Assembly (NCBI GenBank): GCA_964487255.1
Contig: CAZAQV010000029.1
Span: 1 to 64,000 of the forward strand
DNA: 64,000 nt
DNA from: CAZAQV01 sp964487255
GTDB taxonomy: Bacteria; Myxococcota_A; Polyangia; Polyangiales; CAZAQV01
Direction: 5' to 3'
This document shows positions 62,774-64,000 of the stretch, piece after piece. The stretch's first letter is position 1; each line of letters begins with the position of its first letter. A program made the translations under genes and the position numbers. Under the pieces are notes generated by a model that searched no databases, was not told the origin of the DNA, and saw nothing but the letters and a program-made list of their open reading frames with translations.

Positions 62774-62789
62774 CGGCACGCGACTTGCT
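62774..62789 (+). promoter_or_regulatory. Sigma54 (-24/-12) promoter of the terminal CBS gene
   Basis: CGGCACGCGACTTGCT: GG at 62775-62776, ten bases, GC at 62787-62788; a single mismatch to TGGCACG-N4-TTGCT. Predicted start near 62800, about 54 bases before ATG 62854. It argues against the earlier TTG at 62785, which would lie within the promoter. Confidence 0.72.
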
Positions 62790-62853
62790 TGAGGGTGGTC
62801 GTACGGCTGAGCGCACAATCGTAGTGGCGCGCCGAAACGAGGACGCACCACCC

Positions 62854-63378
62854 ATGCTGGACAAAGAGATCAGCGAAGTTCTGAGGCAGATGTCGCCACC
62901 CATCGCGCTGCTTGCCGACCACGGAACGATCACCGAGGCGATCGAAAAAATGACGAACCATGGCGTCGGCTACTGCTTGGTGGGAAAGGATGGCCGTGCC
63001 GATGGAATCTTGACCGAGCGAGACATTCTAACCCGTGTGGTTACGCGAGGATTGTCGGCCGACGAGGTCACTGCAGCATCGATCGCGTCGCGACCACTAG
63101 TCACCGTTCGCTTGAACACGCCCGTCTACGTCGCGCTCGACTTGATGGCGGAGAACCACTTCCGCTGTCTCCCCGTGCAGGAAGGCGAGGTGCTGCGTGG
63201 TGCGCTCACCATGATGAGCTTGATCTCTTGGATCGCAGACGAAATGTCTGCCGACGCAAGCGACCTCTCACGCTACATCGCTGGGCCCGCGGTCGCGCTT
63301 CGGCTTCCCGCGCACGCTCGCGTGCGTCGATTTTCGTCGCCGCCTTCCGAAATGCCCCTCGCCTCGCGCAAGGTCTAA
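62854..63378 (+). CDS. CBS-pair protein
   Basis: 174 residues from ATG 62854 (MLDKEISEVLRQMSPP). One CBS pair: AIEKMTNHGVGYCLVGKDGRADGILTERDIL and ASRPLVTVRLNTPVYVALDLMAENHFRCLPV. A 45-residue C-terminal tail (SWIADEMSADASDLSRYIAG and onwards) has no known motif. It is the fourth CBS protein within 20 kb and converges on the partial sigma54 activator gene. Confidence 0.9.
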   Translation: MLDKEISEVLRQMSPPIALLADHGTITEAIEKMTNHGVGYCLVGKDGRADGILTERDILTRVVTRGLSADEVTAASIASRPLVTVRLNTPVYVALDLMAENHFRCLPVQEGEVLRGALTMMSLISWIADEMSADASDLSRYIAGPAVALRLPAHARVRRFSSPPSEMPLASRKV

Positions 63379-63391
63379 CACATGGCGCGCT

Positions 63392-64000
63392 TCATAGCGC
63401 CCCCCACTGCTTAAGGCGGTTGTGGATCGTACGCCGGCTGATGCCCAACATGGCAGCGGCTTTGGTCGGCGAACCGCCGGTCGCCTCAAGCGTACGTTCG
63501 ATCGCGTAGCGTTCGATTTGCTCCATGGTCGCGCCGGGAATCATGAGCGCCAGGGACTCACCCTGGGAAACACTTTTTTGCAGCGGCAGTTCACTGGCTT
63601 CAATGAGTGGCCCCGCCGTGAAGATGACCGCTTGTTCGACAACATTTTGCAGCTCGCGAACATTCCCGGGCCAGCCGTAGCCCATCAGCAGGTTCTTGGC
63701 CTGGTCGGAGAATCCTTGGATGCTTACACCGTGCTCGTGCGAAAAGCGTTCAAGAAAATGCATGGCAAGGTAAAGGACGTCGGCTCCACGCTCGCGCAGG
63801 GGTGGGACCGAAAGTCGAACCACGTTGAGGCGGTAGTACAGGTCTTGGCGAAAATGCCCGGACTCGACGAGCTCTTGGAGGCTACGGTTACACGCGGCGA
63901 CGACACGCACATCGACGCGTACCGTCCGGTTACTGCCCACGGGTTCGAACTCTCGCTCTTGTAGAAAACGCAGTAGTTTGACCTGCGTCGAGGTGGGCAG
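63392..64000 (-). CDS. Sigma54-dependent activator, C-terminal part (continues beyond the window)
   Basis: The frame is open to the window edge, so the N-terminus is missing; an internal start at 63940 is not real. The visible part is the end of an AAA+ domain: STSTQVKLLRFLQEREFEPVG at the edge, DVRVVAACNRSLQELV, LYYRLNVVRLSVPPLRERGAD and GYGWPGNVRELQN. A Fis-type helix-turn-helix (SPTKAAAMLGISRRTIHNRL) follows. It is close in sequence to the regulator at 55746-57143. Whether it has a receiver domain cannot be seen. Confidence 0.95.
   Translation of the reverse strand: MPTSTQVKLLRFLQEREFEPVGSNRTVRVDVRVVAACNRSLQELVESGHFRQDLYYRLNVVRLSVPPLRERGADVLYLAMHFLERFSHEHGVSIQGFSDQAKNLLMGYGWPGNVRELQNVVEQAVIFTAGPLIEASELPLQKSVSQGESLALMIPGATMEQIERYAIERTLEATGGSPTKAAAMLGISRRTIHNRLKQWGAL

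Overview
This window is a GC-rich (roughly 60 percent by eye) stretch of a bacterial chromosome that looks like a member of the Myxococcota (former Deltaproteobacteria). Evidence: a long Cys-rich DUF4215-type repeat protein ending in a MYXO-CTERM-like tail, several large lipoproteins with low-complexity Asp/Pro/Gly linkers after the lipobox, a eukaryote-like Ser/Thr kinase, tandem SpoIIAA-like proteins and tandem SET-domain proteins. A run of 100 N at 25780-25879 inside a near-identical repeat marks a draft assembly. The taxonomic call is inference; no rRNA gene is present.

Layout. 0-10 kb: a possible gene fragment, a secreted (beta/alpha)8-like lipoprotein, a PolB-exonuclease-like nuclease divergent from a class II glutamine amidotransferase, a receiver-EAL regulator and a 1465-residue duplicated membrane protein. 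9.5-10.3 kb: a REP-associated tyrosine transposase bounded by perfect 14-bp inverted repeats. 10-17.4 kb: Ser/Thr kinase, ligA, cyclophilin lipoprotein, M23 peptidase, threonine dehydratase-like enzyme. 17.4-24.4 kb: tRNA-Val(GAC), three tandem 87-bp hairpin repeats, then thrS-infC (AUU start)-metH. 24.4-42 kb: surface and accessory genes, including the DUF4215 protein, IF-1, an M61 protease, an ABC-F ATPase, three tandem SpoIIAA-like genes plus a decayed fourth copy, a two-gene lipoprotein operon with a metzincin-like protease, and a long-chain acyl-CoA synthetase.

42-64 kb is the most coherent part: a PAS-GGDEF protein, three universal stress proteins, four CBS-domain proteins (two with hemerythrin-like helical tails), the complete cbb3 oxidase cluster (DsbD_2/SafE-like protein, ccoI, ccoS, fused ccoNO, ccoQ, monohaem ccoP, ccoG), a PAS histidine kinase with an NtrC-type regulator, a beta-CASP hydrolase, a sulfatase-fold enzyme, two SET-domain proteins and the start of a second sigma54 activator. 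I read six sigma54-type (-24/-12, GG-N10-GC) promoter sequences at operon heads here, four of them very close to TGGCACG-N4-TTGC. The proposal is that this is one sigma54/NtrC-controlled low-oxygen and stress regulon. Three of the promoters would place the transcription start only a few bases before the start codon.

Two RNA- or DNA-structure signals are not explained by any gene. A ~100-bp dispersed element occurs at about 16.33-16.44 and 28.07-28.19 kb with compensatory changes in its stems. A hairpin with a five-base TAGGT/ACCTA loop is shared by the ligA upstream region and the tRNA-Val repeats.
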